Origin: Sphingomonas yabuuchiae
Lineage (GTDB): Bacteria > Pseudomonadota > Alphaproteobacteria > Sphingomonadales > Sphingomonadaceae
Length of the DNA stretch: 42,282 bases
Assembly: GCF_001477495.1 (NCBI RefSeq)
Contig: NZ_LDTF01000095.1
Location: forward strand, 1-42,282
Direction of reading: 5' to 3'
Positions 1 through 8,393 of the stretch are shown piece after piece. Within the stretch, counting starts at the first letter, position 1; each line of letters opens with the position of its first letter. A program made the translations under genes and the position numbers. The notes under the pieces are model-generated. The model saw nothing but the letters and a program-made list of their open reading frames with translations, was not told the origin of the DNA and made no database searches.

Positions 1-35
1 TCCCGTTTACGGGAGGGGAGCGGCAAGGTCGACGG

Positions 36-359
36 TCAGGATTTATCGCCCCACGTATAACTCCGCCCGACTTGGGCCACCGCAACCTCATAGCGCGAAT
101 ACCATTCCGCCCGTCCGCGCTCCCGGATCGCCGCATGGCCCGGATGCGCCCGCCACGCCAAGGCGCTGGCTTCGTCGGCCCACCAGCTGACGGTGATTCC
201 GATCCCGTCCACGCCGCGCGCGCTGTCGACCCCGCGATAGCCGGGCTGCTGCGCCGCCAAGTGATCCATCGCCTCGGCTGCCGCGGCATAGCCTTGCGGG
301 TCGTCATCCGTTCGTGTCGACATGAAGATCACCGCGATCTGTCCCGTCCTGTCGGTCAT
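36..359 (-). CDS. ABM-fold (antibiotic biosynthesis monooxygenase-like) protein
   Basis: A 107-residue protein of the dimeric alpha/beta-barrel, ABM-like size class. It opens with a beta strand (GQIAVIFMS), has a middle segment with a GITVSWW strand, and a helix containing AWRAHPGHAAIRERGRAEWY. The WRAHPxH pattern is typical of small ABM monooxygenases and of stress-related proteins of this fold. The open frame runs upstream through the neighbouring methyltransferase, but the ATG at 357-359 has a GGAG ribosome site four bases before it, so I start there. It is divergent from the methyltransferase gene. The substrate cannot be told from sequence; a haem- or quinone-oxidising role is possible but unproven. 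Confidence 0.8.
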   Translation of the reverse strand: MTDRTGQIAVIFMSTRTDDDPQGYAAAAEAMDHLAAQQPGYRGVDSARGVDGIGITVSWWADEASALAWRAHPGHAAIRERGRAEWYSRYEVAVAQVGRSYTWGDKS

Positions 360-503
360 AACGCTCCATTCACCGCACCCGCTTTGCGACGGAATGCACG
401 GGTCGGCGGCAACCCAATAGCTTGAAAGTCGTTCGGCACCTGTGCGACGAGGGGGTTTCCCTCGCGCGTCCCTTACGCGGGGATCACGAACGACAGGAAC
501 TCG

Positions 504-1118
504 ATGCCCAGCTCGACCACCGCCGCGCGCAAGTCCCGCACCGACGCCACGGGTTATCCGTCGCCCGGCCAGATGTTCTTTCAGCAGTTCCTGAAGCATC
601 CGGTGATGGTGGGCTCGATCATTCCGTCGTCGGGCAAGCTGATCCGCAAGATGCTCGCCCCCGTCGACTGGGCCAACACCAAGCTGTTCGTGGAATATGG
701 CCCCGGCGTCGGCACCTTCTGCCGCCCGGTGCTGGAGCGTATGGCACCCGATGCGACGCTGATCGCGATCGATACCAATGCCGATTTCTGCGATTATCTG
801 CGCCACACCATCATCGATTCCCGCTTCAAGGCGGTGAACGGATCGGCGGCGGACGTGCAGAAGATCGTGCGCGACCATGGTTTCGACCATGCCGATTACG
901 TCCTGTCGGGCCTGCCCTTCTCGACCCTGCCGCCCGGCGTCGGCCCGGCGATCGCACAAGGCACGCATGACGTGCTGCGTCCCGGCGGCGCGTTCCTGGT
1001 CTATCAGTTCAGCCCCAAGGTGAAGGATTTCCTGGTCCCGCACTGGTCGAACATCGACCACGACATGGAATGGTGGAACGTGCCCCCGGCGCAGCTTTAC
1101 TGGGCCTGGAAGGACTGA
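504..1118 (+). CDS. class I SAM-dependent methyltransferase, PmtA-like
   Basis: A 204-residue soluble Rossmann-fold methyltransferase. The SAM-binding motif I is VEYGPGVGTF near residues 64-73, followed by an acidic strand end (LIAIDTN) and a motif IV-like LSGLPFSTLP. The N-terminal FFQQFLKHPVMVGSIIPSS stretch and the post-motif region resemble phospholipid N-methyltransferases (PmtA, phosphatidylethanolamine to phosphatidylcholine) and the related rRNA adenine dimethylase-like group. The ATG at 504 has an AGGA site at 495-498. It is monocistronic, divergent from the ABM-like gene and followed by a palindromic repeat. The family is fairly sure; the phospholipid substrate is an inference. Confidence 0.8.
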   Translation: MPSSTTAARKSRTDATGYPSPGQMFFQQFLKHPVMVGSIIPSSGKLIRKMLAPVDWANTKLFVEYGPGVGTFCRPVLERMAPDATLIAIDTNADFCDYLRHTIIDSRFKAVNGSAADVQKIVRDHGFDHADYVLSGLPFSTLPPGVGPAIAQGTHDVLRPGGAFLVYQFSPKVKDFLVPHWSNIDHDMEWWNVPPAQLYWAWKD

Positions 1119-1124
1119 ACCTTA

Positions 1125-1251
1125 TCCTCCCCGGCACGGGGAGGGGGGCCATGCGGAACACGGTGGAGAGGGCGTGCCGATAGGGACGACCTGTTTGGAA
1201 GCCCCCTTCCGTCAGGACTCCACCCTGCCACCTCCCCGCGAGCGGGGAGGA
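1125..1251. repeat. 129-bp-class modular palindromic repeat, copy A
   Basis: Both ends are the palindrome TCCTCCCCGNNNNCGGGGAGG. Inside are two further hairpin modules. Compared with the copies at 27403 and 37235 this one is in the opposite orientation: the module with CTGCCA/TGGCAG lies on the right and the CCACCA-type module on the left. It fills the space between two convergent genes and ends next to the stop codon of the phospholipase-like gene. Confidence 0.75.
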
Positions 1252-2439
1252 TCAATCCCCATCAGGCGACTCGATCCCGAAGTTCAGCCCCCGCGATACC
1301 GACGGATCGATCACCGCGATCAGCAGATAGGCGGCGAACTGGCGCAGCCGCTGGAACCAGCCGGTATTCCGTTTGTACCAGTCGGGCGTGATCGCTTCGG
1401 ATCGTGCGACCTCTCCGTCGATATAGGCGCGGACGTGGGTCGCAAAGACGGCGTCGTCGATCCGCAGCATCAGCTCCAGATTCACGAACAGGCTGCGCAT
1501 GTCGAAATTGGCCGAGCCGACATGCACCGCATCGTCGATGACGTATAATTTCGTGTGCAGCTTGGTCAGCTGATATTCGAAGATCCGGACGCCCTTGCGA
1601 AGTAGGCCCGCATAGGTGAAGCGCGCGGCCGCGATCGTCGCCTCGTTGTCGGACTTGCCCGCCGTCACGATCCGCACCTCGGCGTCGCGCCGTCCCGCCC
1701 GGTCGAGGCGACGGAGCATGGTGGGGCTGGGGGTGAAATAGGCGGCGATCACGTCGATGCGTCGCCCCCGCCGCATATCGTCGCGCACCGTCCGCGCCCA
1801 GGGCGACAGCCGCCGGGTCGGGCCGCCGATCAGCCAGCGCAATCGGCCCGTCGACTCGCTCCAATGCGCCAGCGCCTTGTTCAGGTCGCGGAGGCGCCCC
1901 TTGGGATTTTCGGTCCAGGCGAACAGCGCGTCGAAATAACCCGCCAGCCTGCCCGCCGCCGAACCCTCGACCAGCAGGCCGAGATCGCGCCAGCTCTGCT
2001 CGGCGGGGGTGCCGAAATAGTCATCCTCGATATTGAAGCCGCCGATGATGATCGAGGGGGAGGGTCCTTCGGCATCCGCCAGCGCCAGCTTCTGATGGTT
2101 GCGGAGCAGGTAGCGGCGGCCGAAACGCGGCTCGAACCGCGACAGCCGCGCGCCCGTCTCGACCAGCGGGCGGAAGAACGCCTCGTCCGCGCCCGCGCCG
2201 AAGCCATCGACGATCACCGACACCGCAACGCCGCGCCGGGCCGCCGCGATCATGGCGTCGCGAACCCGCCGCCCGGTCCCGTCATCGGCATAGATGTAAT
2301 AGAGGATGCGCAGTGAGACCTGCGCCCCGTCGATCAGCGCCAGCACCGCCTCCAGTCGCCGCGGCCCCGTGTCGAGCAGGGTCAGCCGTTGCCCGTCGAC
2401 CAGGAAACCGGGCTGTTCGGGCGGATGGGGGGCGAAAAT
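1252..2439 (-). CDS. phospholipase D-like / cardiolipin synthase-like protein
   Basis: A phospholipase D superfamily protein of 395 residues (this start) with two HKD motifs: H115-x-K117-x4-D122 (NHQKLALAD) and H295-x-K297-x4-D302 (LHTKLYVID), the latter followed by GSANFDMRS. This two-HKD layout and length fit bacterial cardiolipin synthases or transphosphatidylases that move phosphatidyl groups at the inner membrane. No ATG, GTG or TTG in frame gives a sensible N-terminus. The GTG at 2548-2550 adds 37 unlikely residues, whereas an ATT at 2437-2439 lies seven bases after a perfect AAGGAG (2447-2452) and gives a start close to the expected family N-terminus. I therefore choose ATT, with the longer form as the alternative. 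Divergent from rpoZ. Confidence 0.85.
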   Translation of the reverse strand: MFAPHPPEQPGFLVDGQRLTLLDTGPRRLEAVLALIDGAQVSLRILYYIYADDGTGRRVRDAMIAAARRGVAVSVIVDGFGAGADEAFFRPLVETGARLSRFEPRFGRRYLLRNHQKLALADAEGPSPSIIIGGFNIEDDYFGTPAEQSWRDLGLLVEGSAAGRLAGYFDALFAWTENPKGRLRDLNKALAHWSESTGRLRWLIGGPTRRLSPWARTVRDDMRRGRRIDVIAAYFTPSPTMLRRLDRAGRRDAEVRIVTAGKSDNEATIAAARFTYAGLLRKGVRIFEYQLTKLHTKLYVIDDAVHVGSANFDMRSLFVNLELMLRIDDAVFATHVRAYIDGEVARSEAITPDWYKRNTGWFQRLRQFAAYLLIAVIDPSVSRGLNFGIESPDGD

Positions 2440-2517
2440 GGTGCGGCTCCTTGGCGTATATGATCCTGTCGAAAACGTAACGACCCAGGGGGCGGGGGTG
2501 TTGCAAGCCCAAGGCTT

Positions 2518-2546
2518 TTGACTTGGGCAGCCTTTGCTGCTAGGCG
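2518..2546 (+). promoter_or_regulatory. candidate rpoZ promoter
   Basis: TTGACT at 2518-2523, a 17-base spacer and TAGGCG at 2541-2546. The -35 element lies between the arms of an inverted repeat, GCCCAAG (2507-2513) and CTTGGGC (2522-2528), which could be an operator. It sits about 40 bases before the rpoZ start. Confidence 0.45.
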
Positions 2547-2586
2547 GCACGCTTTCATCCCAGCATTATTTGCGAAGGACACACGC

Positions 2587-2931
2587 ATGGCGCGCGTCAC
2601 CGTCGAAGATTGCGTCGACAAGATTCCCAACCGTTTCGATCTGGTGCTGTTCGCGGCGCAGCGGGCCCGTCAGATTTCGGGCGGGGCGGATCTGACCGTC
2701 GACCGCGATCGCGACAAAAACCCGGTCGTCGCGCTGCGCGAGATCGCCGAGGAAACGGTTCGTCCGACCCATCTGGAAGAAGCCGTGGTCAACAGCCTGC
2801 AGCGCGTCCAGATCGACGACGAGGACGAGGCGGATGACGTCGGCAGCCTGCAGGCTTCGGCCGAGGCGCTGCGCCTGACCGCCGCGGCGCCGCCGCGCAA
2901 CCAGAATCTGGGTGCCGACTACGACGGCTGA
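2587..2931 (+). CDS. rpoZ: RNA polymerase omega subunit
   Basis: Omega is the small RNA polymerase subunit that helps fold and hold beta-prime. The 114-residue product begins [20 protein letters not shown], the conserved omega N-terminus, and continues with the typical [10 protein letters not shown] and [11 protein letters not shown] helices (around residues 23-60). After residue 85 it has an acidic DDEDEADD tail and a low-complexity end, longer than in Escherichia coli. The ATG at 2587 has GAAGGA at 2574-2579. In many alphaproteobacteria rpoZ is followed by the stringent-response gene spoT/rel; here it is followed by a terminator and an unrelated convergent gene. Confidence 0.97.
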   Translation: MARVTVEDCVDKIPNRFDLVLFAAQRARQISGGADLTVDRDRDKNPVVALREIAEETVRPTHLEEAVVNSLQRVQIDDEDEADDVGSLQASAEALRLTAAAPPRNQNLGADYDG

Positions 2932-2968
2932 TCGGCTGCGGGCCGATCGCTCCGCGTGATCGCACAGG

Positions 2969-3007
2969 AAAAAGGGGCCGACGCTAACCCAGCGTCGGCC
3001 CCTTTTT
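2969..3007. terminator. bidirectional intrinsic terminator between rpoZ and the next gene
   Basis: A perfect 17-bp inverted repeat (AAAAAGGGGCCGACGCT and its complement) around the five-base loop AACCC. A-rich and T-rich flanks let it end transcription from both convergent genes. Confidence 0.9.
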
Positions 3008-3028
3008 CCGTTGGCGTCGGGGAGGGGC

Positions 3029-3355
3029 TTACCAGCCCCAGCCGCGATGCCGCCAGGAATCCCAATATTCCGCCTTCTTCGCCTCATGCGCGAAATGGGC
3101 GGCCCGCCTGGCTTCCGACCGGCGGATCGAGGCGTCGTGCGCATAAGCATTGGCGGCGCGGTAATCGCCATAATAGGCCGCTTCATCAGCCGCGCGCTGG
3201 TCCCGGCCCGCCTGATAGGCGCGATACTGCGCATCCCGATGCGCCTGCTGCGCGACATAGCCGTCATAGCGCCAGTCCTGCGCACTGGCGGCCGTGGCCG
3301 TCAGCATCGCCCCACCGACCAGGGCCACCAGCAATCCGGTCTTGAGCATCTTCAT
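3029..3355 (-). CDS. small secreted protein of unknown function
   Basis: A 108-residue protein with a clear Sec signal peptide: basic MKMLK, a hydrophobic stretch of about 16 residues, then ATAASAQ with probable cleavage after ASA near residue 25. The mature part is helical and rich in Ala, Arg, Tyr and Trp, with no recognisable domain, and ends RHRGWGW. The ATG at 3353-3355 has GAGGAAC upstream. It is convergent with rpoZ and divergent from the next gene. I do not recognise a family; a periplasmic location is the only supported inference. Confidence 0.75.
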   Translation of the reverse strand: MKMLKTGLLVALVGGAMLTATAASAQDWRYDGYVAQQAHRDAQYRAYQAGRDQRAADEAAYYGDYRAANAYAHDASIRRSEARRAAHFAHEAKKAEYWDSWRHRGWGW

Positions 3356-3500
3356 TGCCCGTTCCTCGAAACGTATTCGCTCCCGTATGTTGCGGATATT
3401 GAAGCACTTGATCTGAACGAAGCATGGCGGCGGCGTTCAGCCAATTGGCAGCTTGCAACGGGCGCGACGCCCCAGCGGTTGAAGGAACGGGAGAGCCGAG

Positions 3501-3974
3501 ATGATCGCAGCATTGATCCTGCAAGCCAGCATCACCGGGCCGTTACCCGATGATGTCTGGGCGGACATGACCTATGGGCCGTCACTTGCCTATAGTTCGG
3601 AAACCGTCGCGTTTCTTCGCGACGAGACCAGCAGCATGGCGGATCCTCGCATCCTGCGCATGACCTTACGGCGACATGGCAAGCCGACCGTCACCACATG
3701 GGCCGACAGCCGGACATGTCCCGGCGCGGCCGAAGCCGTTCGCCATTTGCAATTCATCCCCATGCCGACACCGTCGTTGCCCAGTAACGCGACAGCCCTG
3801 ATTCTGGACGGCGTGGGCTATCGGGTCCGCTTTCGGGCGCATTACGGCTCAGAGATCGGGTTCCCCCTCGAACTGAATTCGAATGCGGGCACGCCTCTTG
3901 CCGAGTGGGTGAACCGGACGCGCGTGATGCTGAAACCCTGCTGGACCATGACTCGTCCGGAAAAGGACGTGTGA
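3501..3974 (+). CDS. hypothetical protein, 157 residues
   Basis: No family is recognised. The product starts MIAALILQASITG, a short hydrophobic stretch that could be an atypical signal sequence, then has a mixed alpha/beta composition with two cysteines (around residues 74 and 148, in RTCPG and KPCWT) that could form a disulphide if exported. A GGGAG ribosome site precedes the ATG by about eight bases. Codon use agrees with its neighbours, though it is slightly less GC-rich at third positions. The 145-base gap to the divergent secreted-protein gene is large enough for two promoters. Function unknown. Confidence 0.65.
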   Translation: MIAALILQASITGPLPDDVWADMTYGPSLAYSSETVAFLRDETSSMADPRILRMTLRRHGKPTVTTWADSRTCPGAAEAVRHLQFIPMPTPSLPSNATALILDGVGYRVRFRAHYGSEIGFPLELNSNAGTPLAEWVNRTRVMLKPCWTMTRPEKDV

Positions 3975-4051
3975 GACAAACCAGTGAGCGCACAAGGTGT
4001 ATGATTCGGGTGCAGCGCCTGTTGATAAGCCTGTGTAACACGGTGAAAAAT

Positions 4052-4065
4052 ATGATGTAGATCAA
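4052..4065. promoter_or_regulatory. putative FNR/FixK-type box upstream of the chemoreceptor
   Basis: ATGATGTAGATCAA matches the TTGAT-N4-ATCAA dyad of FNR/FixK/Anr regulators at every position but the first. It is centred 53 bases before the chemoreceptor ATG and about 25-30 bases before an AT-rich CATATTA (4080-4086) that could be a -10 element. Confidence 0.5.
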
Positions 4066-4111
4066 TTTGAAAGGGTTTTCATATTAGCGTAGGCCGATCA
4101 GGAGACATGAT

Positions 4112-5944
4112 ATGACGATCGGCACGAAACTGACCACGTGCTTGTTGGCGCTGGGTTTGATCATCGTGGGGCTGGGCGGGCTGGGATTGACCAGCATGAC
4201 CGGCAGCGAGGCGGCCCTGACGACCATGTTGCAGGACCGGGTGATTCCTCTGCGCGATCTGAAGATCGTGGCGGACAAATATGCGGTCGACATTGTCGAC
4301 GCCTCTCACAAGGCGCGCAACGGCAACCTCGCATTTCCGGACGCGGCCGATCGGGTACGCCAGGGCGTCATCACCCTGCACCGCCATTGGAAACTATATC
4401 GTGCGACCGAGATCAATGCGCAGGAAGCGGTGCTGGCCGACGAGGCCGCACGCAACATGCGGATCGCCGACCAACGGGTTGCCGAACTGGCGGCTATTCT
4501 GGATCGCGGCGATCGTGCAGCGCTCGACGCCTTCGTGATCGGCAAGCTCTATCCCAGCATCGACCCGGTATCGGCATCGATCGGCAAGCTGGTCGATCTT
4601 CAGATCAAGGTCGCCGAAGAAACCGGCACCGAGGCGCGCGATCGGGCGGCGTTCAACCGCAAGCTGATGATCGGCCTGATGCTGGTTTCCGCCCTGATCC
4701 TGGGCCTGTCGATCCTGACCATCGCCCGTACCGTGCTGGCTCCGGTCAAGCGGCTGGCCACGACCATCCGTGACCTAGCGCGCTCGAAGGGGACCGCCGC
4801 CGTTCCGCACCTGGACCAGCGCGACGAGATCGGCGACATCGCGCGCTCAGTCGATGCCTTCCGCCAGTCGGTGGTCGATGCCGAACAGGAAAAAGCCCGC
4901 GCCGCGTCCGAGGCGACCGAAATTCTGGGCCGTAGCCTTTCCGCGCTGGCGGCGGGCGACCTGACCTGCAAGATCGATGCGGAATTCCCCGACGGCTATG
5001 CCAAGCTGCGCAGCGACTTCAACAGCACGGTGACCGAACTGAACACCACGCTCGCCCAGGTGGCGGCCAGCGTGACCCAGATCCGCACCGGCGCGAGCGA
5101 GGTCAACCAGGCCTCCGACCATCTGTCGCAGCGCACCGAGCAGCAGGCCGCGAGCCTGGAGGAAAGCTCCGCCGCCATGGCCGAGGTCACCGATACGGTC
5201 CGCAACACGGCGAAGGACGCCGCCCAGGCGAGCGAGGTGGTGGGCAAGGCCCAGGAGGACGCCGAGCGCAGTGGCGAGGTGGTGCGCCGGACCGTCGAGG
5301 CGATCGCCCGCGTCGAGCAGACCTCATCCGAAATCAGCGAGATCATCTCGGTCATCGACGGCATCGCCTTCCAGACCAATCTCCTGGCGCTCAATGCCGG
5401 GGTCGAGGCGGCGCGCGCAGGCGACGCCGGCAAGGGCTTCGCGGTCGTCGCGTCCGAGGTCCGCGCCCTGGCGCAGCGTTCCGCCGAGGCGGCCAAGGAC
5501 GTCAAGGCGAGGATCAGCGCCAGCGCCCAGCAGGTCGAGGCCGGGGTCGCGCTGGTCGGAGAGACGGGGCGGTCGCTGGAACGCATCATCGGGCGGGTCG
5601 GGGAGATCAGTGCGCTGACCCGGACGATCGCGGGCGCCGCCGAGCAGCAATCGACCGGCCTGCAACAGATCAACACCGCCGTCTCGGAGATGGATACCGT
5701 CACGCAGCAGAATGCGGCGATGGTGGAAGAGGCCAATGCGGCCGCGCGCAATCTGGCGAACGAGGCGGACATGCTGGCGAATCAGATAGGACGCTTCCGG
5801 CTGGATCGGACGAGCCCCGCCGCGGCCCCCATGGCGGCGCCGACCCCGGTGCCGACCGCTCCGCGACCGAGCCGCAAGCTGCCCGCCCGGCACGGCAATC
5901 TGGCGCTGGTCGAACGGAGCGAGGACGACTGGTCCAGCTTCTGA
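4112..5944 (+). CDS. methyl-accepting chemotaxis protein
   Basis: A 610-residue transmembrane chemoreceptor. A first membrane segment near residues 8-28 is followed by a roughly 160-residue helical periplasmic part (four-helix-bundle type ligand domain), a second segment near 188-208 ([18 protein letters not shown]), a HAMP domain to about 262, and a second HAMP-like region near 270-310. The cytoplasmic signalling hairpin carries the conserved core [20 protein letters not shown]. The protein ends DWSSF, matching the xWxxF pentapeptide that tethers CheR/CheB in long receptors. AGGAGA at 4100-4105 selects the ATG at 4112; the ATG at 4107 is out of frame. No che genes adjoin. The ligand is unknown. 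Confidence 0.95.
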   Translation: MTIGTKLTTCLLALGLIIVGLGGLGLTSMTGSEAALTTMLQDRVIPLRDLKIVADKYAVDIVDASHKARNGNLAFPDAADRVRQGVITLHRHWKLYRATEINAQEAVLADEAARNMRIADQRVAELAAILDRGDRAALDAFVIGKLYPSIDPVSASIGKLVDLQIKVAEETGTEARDRAAFNRKLMIGLMLVSALILGLSILTIARTVLAPVKRLATTIRDLARSKGTAAVPHLDQRDEIGDIARSVDAFRQSVVDAEQEKARAASEATEILGRSLSALAAGDLTCKIDAEFPDGYAKLRSDFNSTVTELNTTLAQVAASVTQIRTGASEVNQASDHLSQRTEQQAASLEESSAAMAEVTDTVRNTAKDAAQASEVVGKAQEDAERSGEVVRRTVEAIARVEQTSSEISEIISVIDGIAFQTNLLALNAGVEAARAGDAGKGFAVVASEVRALAQRSAEAAKDVKARISASAQQVEAGVALVGETGRSLERIIGRVGEISALTRTIAGAAEQQSTGLQQINTAVSEMDTVTQQNAAMVEEANAAARNLANEADMLANQIGRFRLDRTSPAAAPMAAPTPVPTAPRPSRKLPARHGNLALVERSEDDWSSF

Positions 5945-5975
5945 CCGACCACCGCCAGACGGAACGCGGAGCCAT

Positions 5976-6014
5976 AAAAAGGGGGTGTCCCGTCCCGGCG
6001 GAGACACCCCTTTG
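5976..6014. terminator. bidirectional terminator after the chemoreceptor gene
   Basis: AAAGGGGGTGTC and GACACCCCTTT form a stem around a GC-rich loop, with A and T runs on the outer sides. It lies between the convergent chemoreceptor and M20 peptidase genes. Confidence 0.85.
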
Positions 6015-6034
6015 TTATGAGAGCGAGACCGCGC

Positions 6035-7444
6035 TCAATAGGCGTAGGCGCGGACCAGATCGTAGAGATAATCCCGTCCGTCATAGAGCGAGCGGACCCG
6101 GATGCGCTCGTTCAGGCCGTGGATGCCCGACATGTCCTTCTCGATGAAGATGCCCGGCGCGCCGTAGACGGGAATGCCGATCGTCTGGAAGAAGATGCCG
6201 TCGGTCGCGCCGGTCGACATCATCGGGACCAGCGGCACACCGGGGAAGTGCTTGGCCGCCAGCGTCTTCATCGGGCCGATGATCTTCGGGTCGAGCTTGG
6301 GCGGGATCGCGGTCGGGCGGACCGGCTGGTTGGCGGTGACGGTGATCTTCGGCCCCGCCAGTTCCTTGAGTTTCGCCAGCGTCCCCTCGACCGTCTCGCC
6401 GGGGAAGATACGGCAGTTGATATTGGCGGTCGCGCGCTGGGGCAGCGCGTTTTCGGCATGGCCCGCCTGGAGCAAAGTCGCGACGCAGGTGGTGCGTAGC
6501 GTCGAATGCAGCGCCTTGTCCTGGCTGACGATCGCGTCGGCCGCCTTGTCCTCCGGGTTGGCGAGCAGCCGCGTGATCGCATCGCCCAACTGGCCGCCGA
6601 CCTTTTGCGCGGTGGCGGTCAGGAAGGCGCGGGTCGTATCGGTCAGGTGGATCGGGAATTCATAACCCTGCACCGCCTTCACCGCATCGGCGAGTTCGTA
6701 GATCGCGTTTTCCGGCGTCGGCTGCGAGCTGTGCCCGCCCGGATTGGTGGCGAGGAAGGTATAGTTCTGCGCCGCCTTCTCGCCGACCTGCACTGCCAGC
6801 AACTCGCGCTTGCCGTCCGAATCGAGCCGTCCGCCGCCGCCCTCGTTCAGGACGAATTCGGCGGCGATCAGGTCGGGCTTGTTCTTGGCCAGCCACTCCG
6901 CGCCGTTGAAGGCGAAGGTCGTTTCCTCGCCACAGGTCAGCGCCATCTTGATGGTGCGCTTGGGCGGCGTTTTTTTCAGGCGGATCAGCGTGTCGGCCCA
7001 GACCGCGCTCATCGCCTTGTCGTCGACGGTGCCGCGTCCATAGAGGAAACCGTCCTCCTCGATCAGCTTGAACGGATCGCGCGTCCAGTCCTCGCGCTTG
7101 GCCTCGACCACGTCGAGATGGCCGAGCAGCAGCATCGGCTTCAACCGCGTGTCGGTGCCGGGCAGGACCGCGACGATGCCGCCGTCCTTGGGATGCTCGG
7201 GGACCGAGAATAGGGTGATGTCGGCATCCTTGTAGCCCGCCGCCTTCAATCGGTCGGCGATCTGGGCGGAGGCCTGGGTGCAGCTGCCGACCGACAGGCT
7301 GGTGTTGGTTTCGACCAGCTGCTTGTACAGGTCGAAGAATGCCTTCTGGTCGGGCCTCCCTTGCGCCGCCGCGATGCCGGGCATCAGCGCCCCGGGAATC
7401 GCCAGTGCCGCCGCCATCCCGCCGAGCCATTTTGCCAACCGCAT
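6035..7444 (-). CDS. secreted M20/M25/M40-family metallopeptidase
   Basis: A 469-residue zinc-dependent peptidase or amidohydrolase of the dinuclear M20 family, with a signal peptide (cleavage likely after AAAQ near residue 28). Metal and catalytic motifs are in order: GHLDVV with H109 and D111, GRGTVDDK with D141 bridging, CGEET with E173/E174, and a late GIHGLNE histidine. The length suits a carboxypeptidase G2/PepV-like enzyme with an inserted dimerisation domain. The ATG at 7442-7444 is used because everything upstream in frame reads through a palindromic repeat. It probably trims peptides in the periplasm; the exact substrate is unknown. Confidence 0.93.
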   Translation of the reverse strand: MRLAKWLGGMAAALAIPGALMPGIAAAQGRPDQKAFFDLYKQLVETNTSLSVGSCTQASAQIADRLKAAGYKDADITLFSVPEHPKDGGIVAVLPGTDTRLKPMLLLGHLDVVEAKREDWTRDPFKLIEEDGFLYGRGTVDDKAMSAVWADTLIRLKKTPPKRTIKMALTCGEETTFAFNGAEWLAKNKPDLIAAEFVLNEGGGGRLDSDGKRELLAVQVGEKAAQNYTFLATNPGGHSSQPTPENAIYELADAVKAVQGYEFPIHLTDTTRAFLTATAQKVGGQLGDAITRLLANPEDKAADAIVSQDKALHSTLRTTCVATLLQAGHAENALPQRATANINCRIFPGETVEGTLAKLKELAGPKITVTANQPVRPTAIPPKLDPKIIGPMKTLAAKHFPGVPLVPMMSTGATDGIFFQTIGIPVYGAPGIFIEKDMSGIHGLNERIRVRSLYDGRDYLYDLVRAYAY

Positions 7445-7516
7445 GTGATCCCCCTTGTTTTTGTGTTGGCAGGAATAGAGCGTGTCACGGGGCGCGGTGC
7501 AAGCGATCGACGAATA

Positions 7517-7645
7517 TCCTCCCCGGTACGGGGAGGGGGACCGCCGCGCAGCGGTGGTGGAGGGGGGATCGCCGCAAAGGGTGTCGCTAGTGGCACGCCC
7601 CCTCCACCATCCTGCGGATGGTCCCCCTCCCCGTGCCGGGGAGGA
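7517..7645. repeat. 129-bp modular palindromic repeat, copy B (symmetrical form)
   Basis: The same outer TCCTCCCC palindromes as copy A. Unlike the other copies both inner arms are of the CCACCA-type module facing each other, so the whole element is a near-palindrome. It fills the gap between two divergent genes. Confidence 0.8.
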
Positions 7646-7690
7646 TCGCAAGTCCTTTGCCCCGGACCGTTTTCGCGCTAGCAGTCGACG

Positions 7691-8344
7691 ATGGACCATC
7701 CCGACGTCGTTGCCCGCCCGCGCCTGATCTCGCCCTCGCTCTTCGCCCTGTCGATCTTTTACGGCGGCATGGTCTGTATCGCGGGCGTGCTGGGCAACAA
7801 GCAGGTGGCGCTCGGCCCGCTGGCGGTGGAGGCGGGTATCTTCGCCTTCCTGTTGCTGGTCGTCACGTCGAGCGCGGTGGCCGAATTGCACGGCCCCGCC
7901 GTTGCGGGTCGACTGGTGCGGGTCGGCTTTGTGCCGCTGCTCGTGTCGCTGGCGCTGTCCTGGGTGGTATGGATGCTGCCGCCGTCACCCGACATGGTGC
8001 CCGCCAATCGCGACGCGATCCAGCTGATCCTGGGGTCGACCTGGCGGATCTGGCTGGGCGGGATCGTCGCCTATGGCGTGTCGCAGACGCTGAACGTCAC
8101 CATCTTCGCCGCGCTGAAGGGGCGGGAGGGCAGCAAGATGCTGTGGCTGCGTGCGGCGGTGGCCAGCATGCTCAGCCAGGTGGTCGACACGCTGCTGTTC
8201 GTCACCATCGCCTTTTACGGCGCCTTTCCGATCGGCCAGCTGGTCATCGGACAGATGATCGCCAAGGTCACGCTGTCGGCCATCCTGGTGCCGCCGCTGA
8301 TCTATGTGTTCGTGGCGATCGGTCGGCGGCTGGATCGGGGCTGA
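7691..8344 (+). CDS. yhhQ: queuosine precursor transporter (YhhQ/VUT family)
   Basis: A 217-residue integral membrane protein with about six hydrophobic segments. It fits the YhhQ (VUT, formerly DUF165) family, which imports queuine-pathway precursors such as preQ0/preQ1: NKQVALGPLAVEAGIFAF near the N-terminus, the charged SSAVAELHG segment within the membrane, and the late SMLSQVVDTLLFVTIAF helix with its conserved Ser and Asp. The window also encodes queA and tgt about 30 kb away, which supports the assignment. The ATG at 7691 directly follows a short spacer after repeat B. No preQ1 riboswitch is visible upstream. Confidence 0.88.
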   Translation: MDHPDVVARPRLISPSLFALSIFYGGMVCIAGVLGNKQVALGPLAVEAGIFAFLLLVVTSSAVAELHGPAVAGRLVRVGFVPLLVSLALSWVVWMLPPSPDMVPANRDAIQLILGSTWRIWLGGIVAYGVSQTLNVTIFAALKGREGSKMLWLRAAVASMLSQVVDTLLFVTIAFYGAFPIGQLVIGQMIAKVTLSAILVPPLIYVFVAIGRRLDRG

Positions 8345-8393
8345 CCCCATATTGCCGGTTTTCCCCGCCGTCCACGCGCGATAAAGGGCCGCC

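Noticed and set aside
36..1061. A 341-codon minus-strand frame covering the ABM-like gene and the methyltransferase
   Set aside because: Only the last 107 codons look like a protein, and they have their own ATG and ribosome site. The rest is antisense to the methyltransferase.
4107..4109. ATG at 4107 as the chemoreceptor start
   Set aside because: It is out of frame with the receptor; the ATG at 4112 has the correct spacing from AGGAGA.
7646..7690. A possible preQ1 riboswitch before the queuosine-precursor transporter
   Set aside because: The gap is only 45 bases after the repeat and shows no small H-type pseudoknot or conserved preQ1 aptamer bases.
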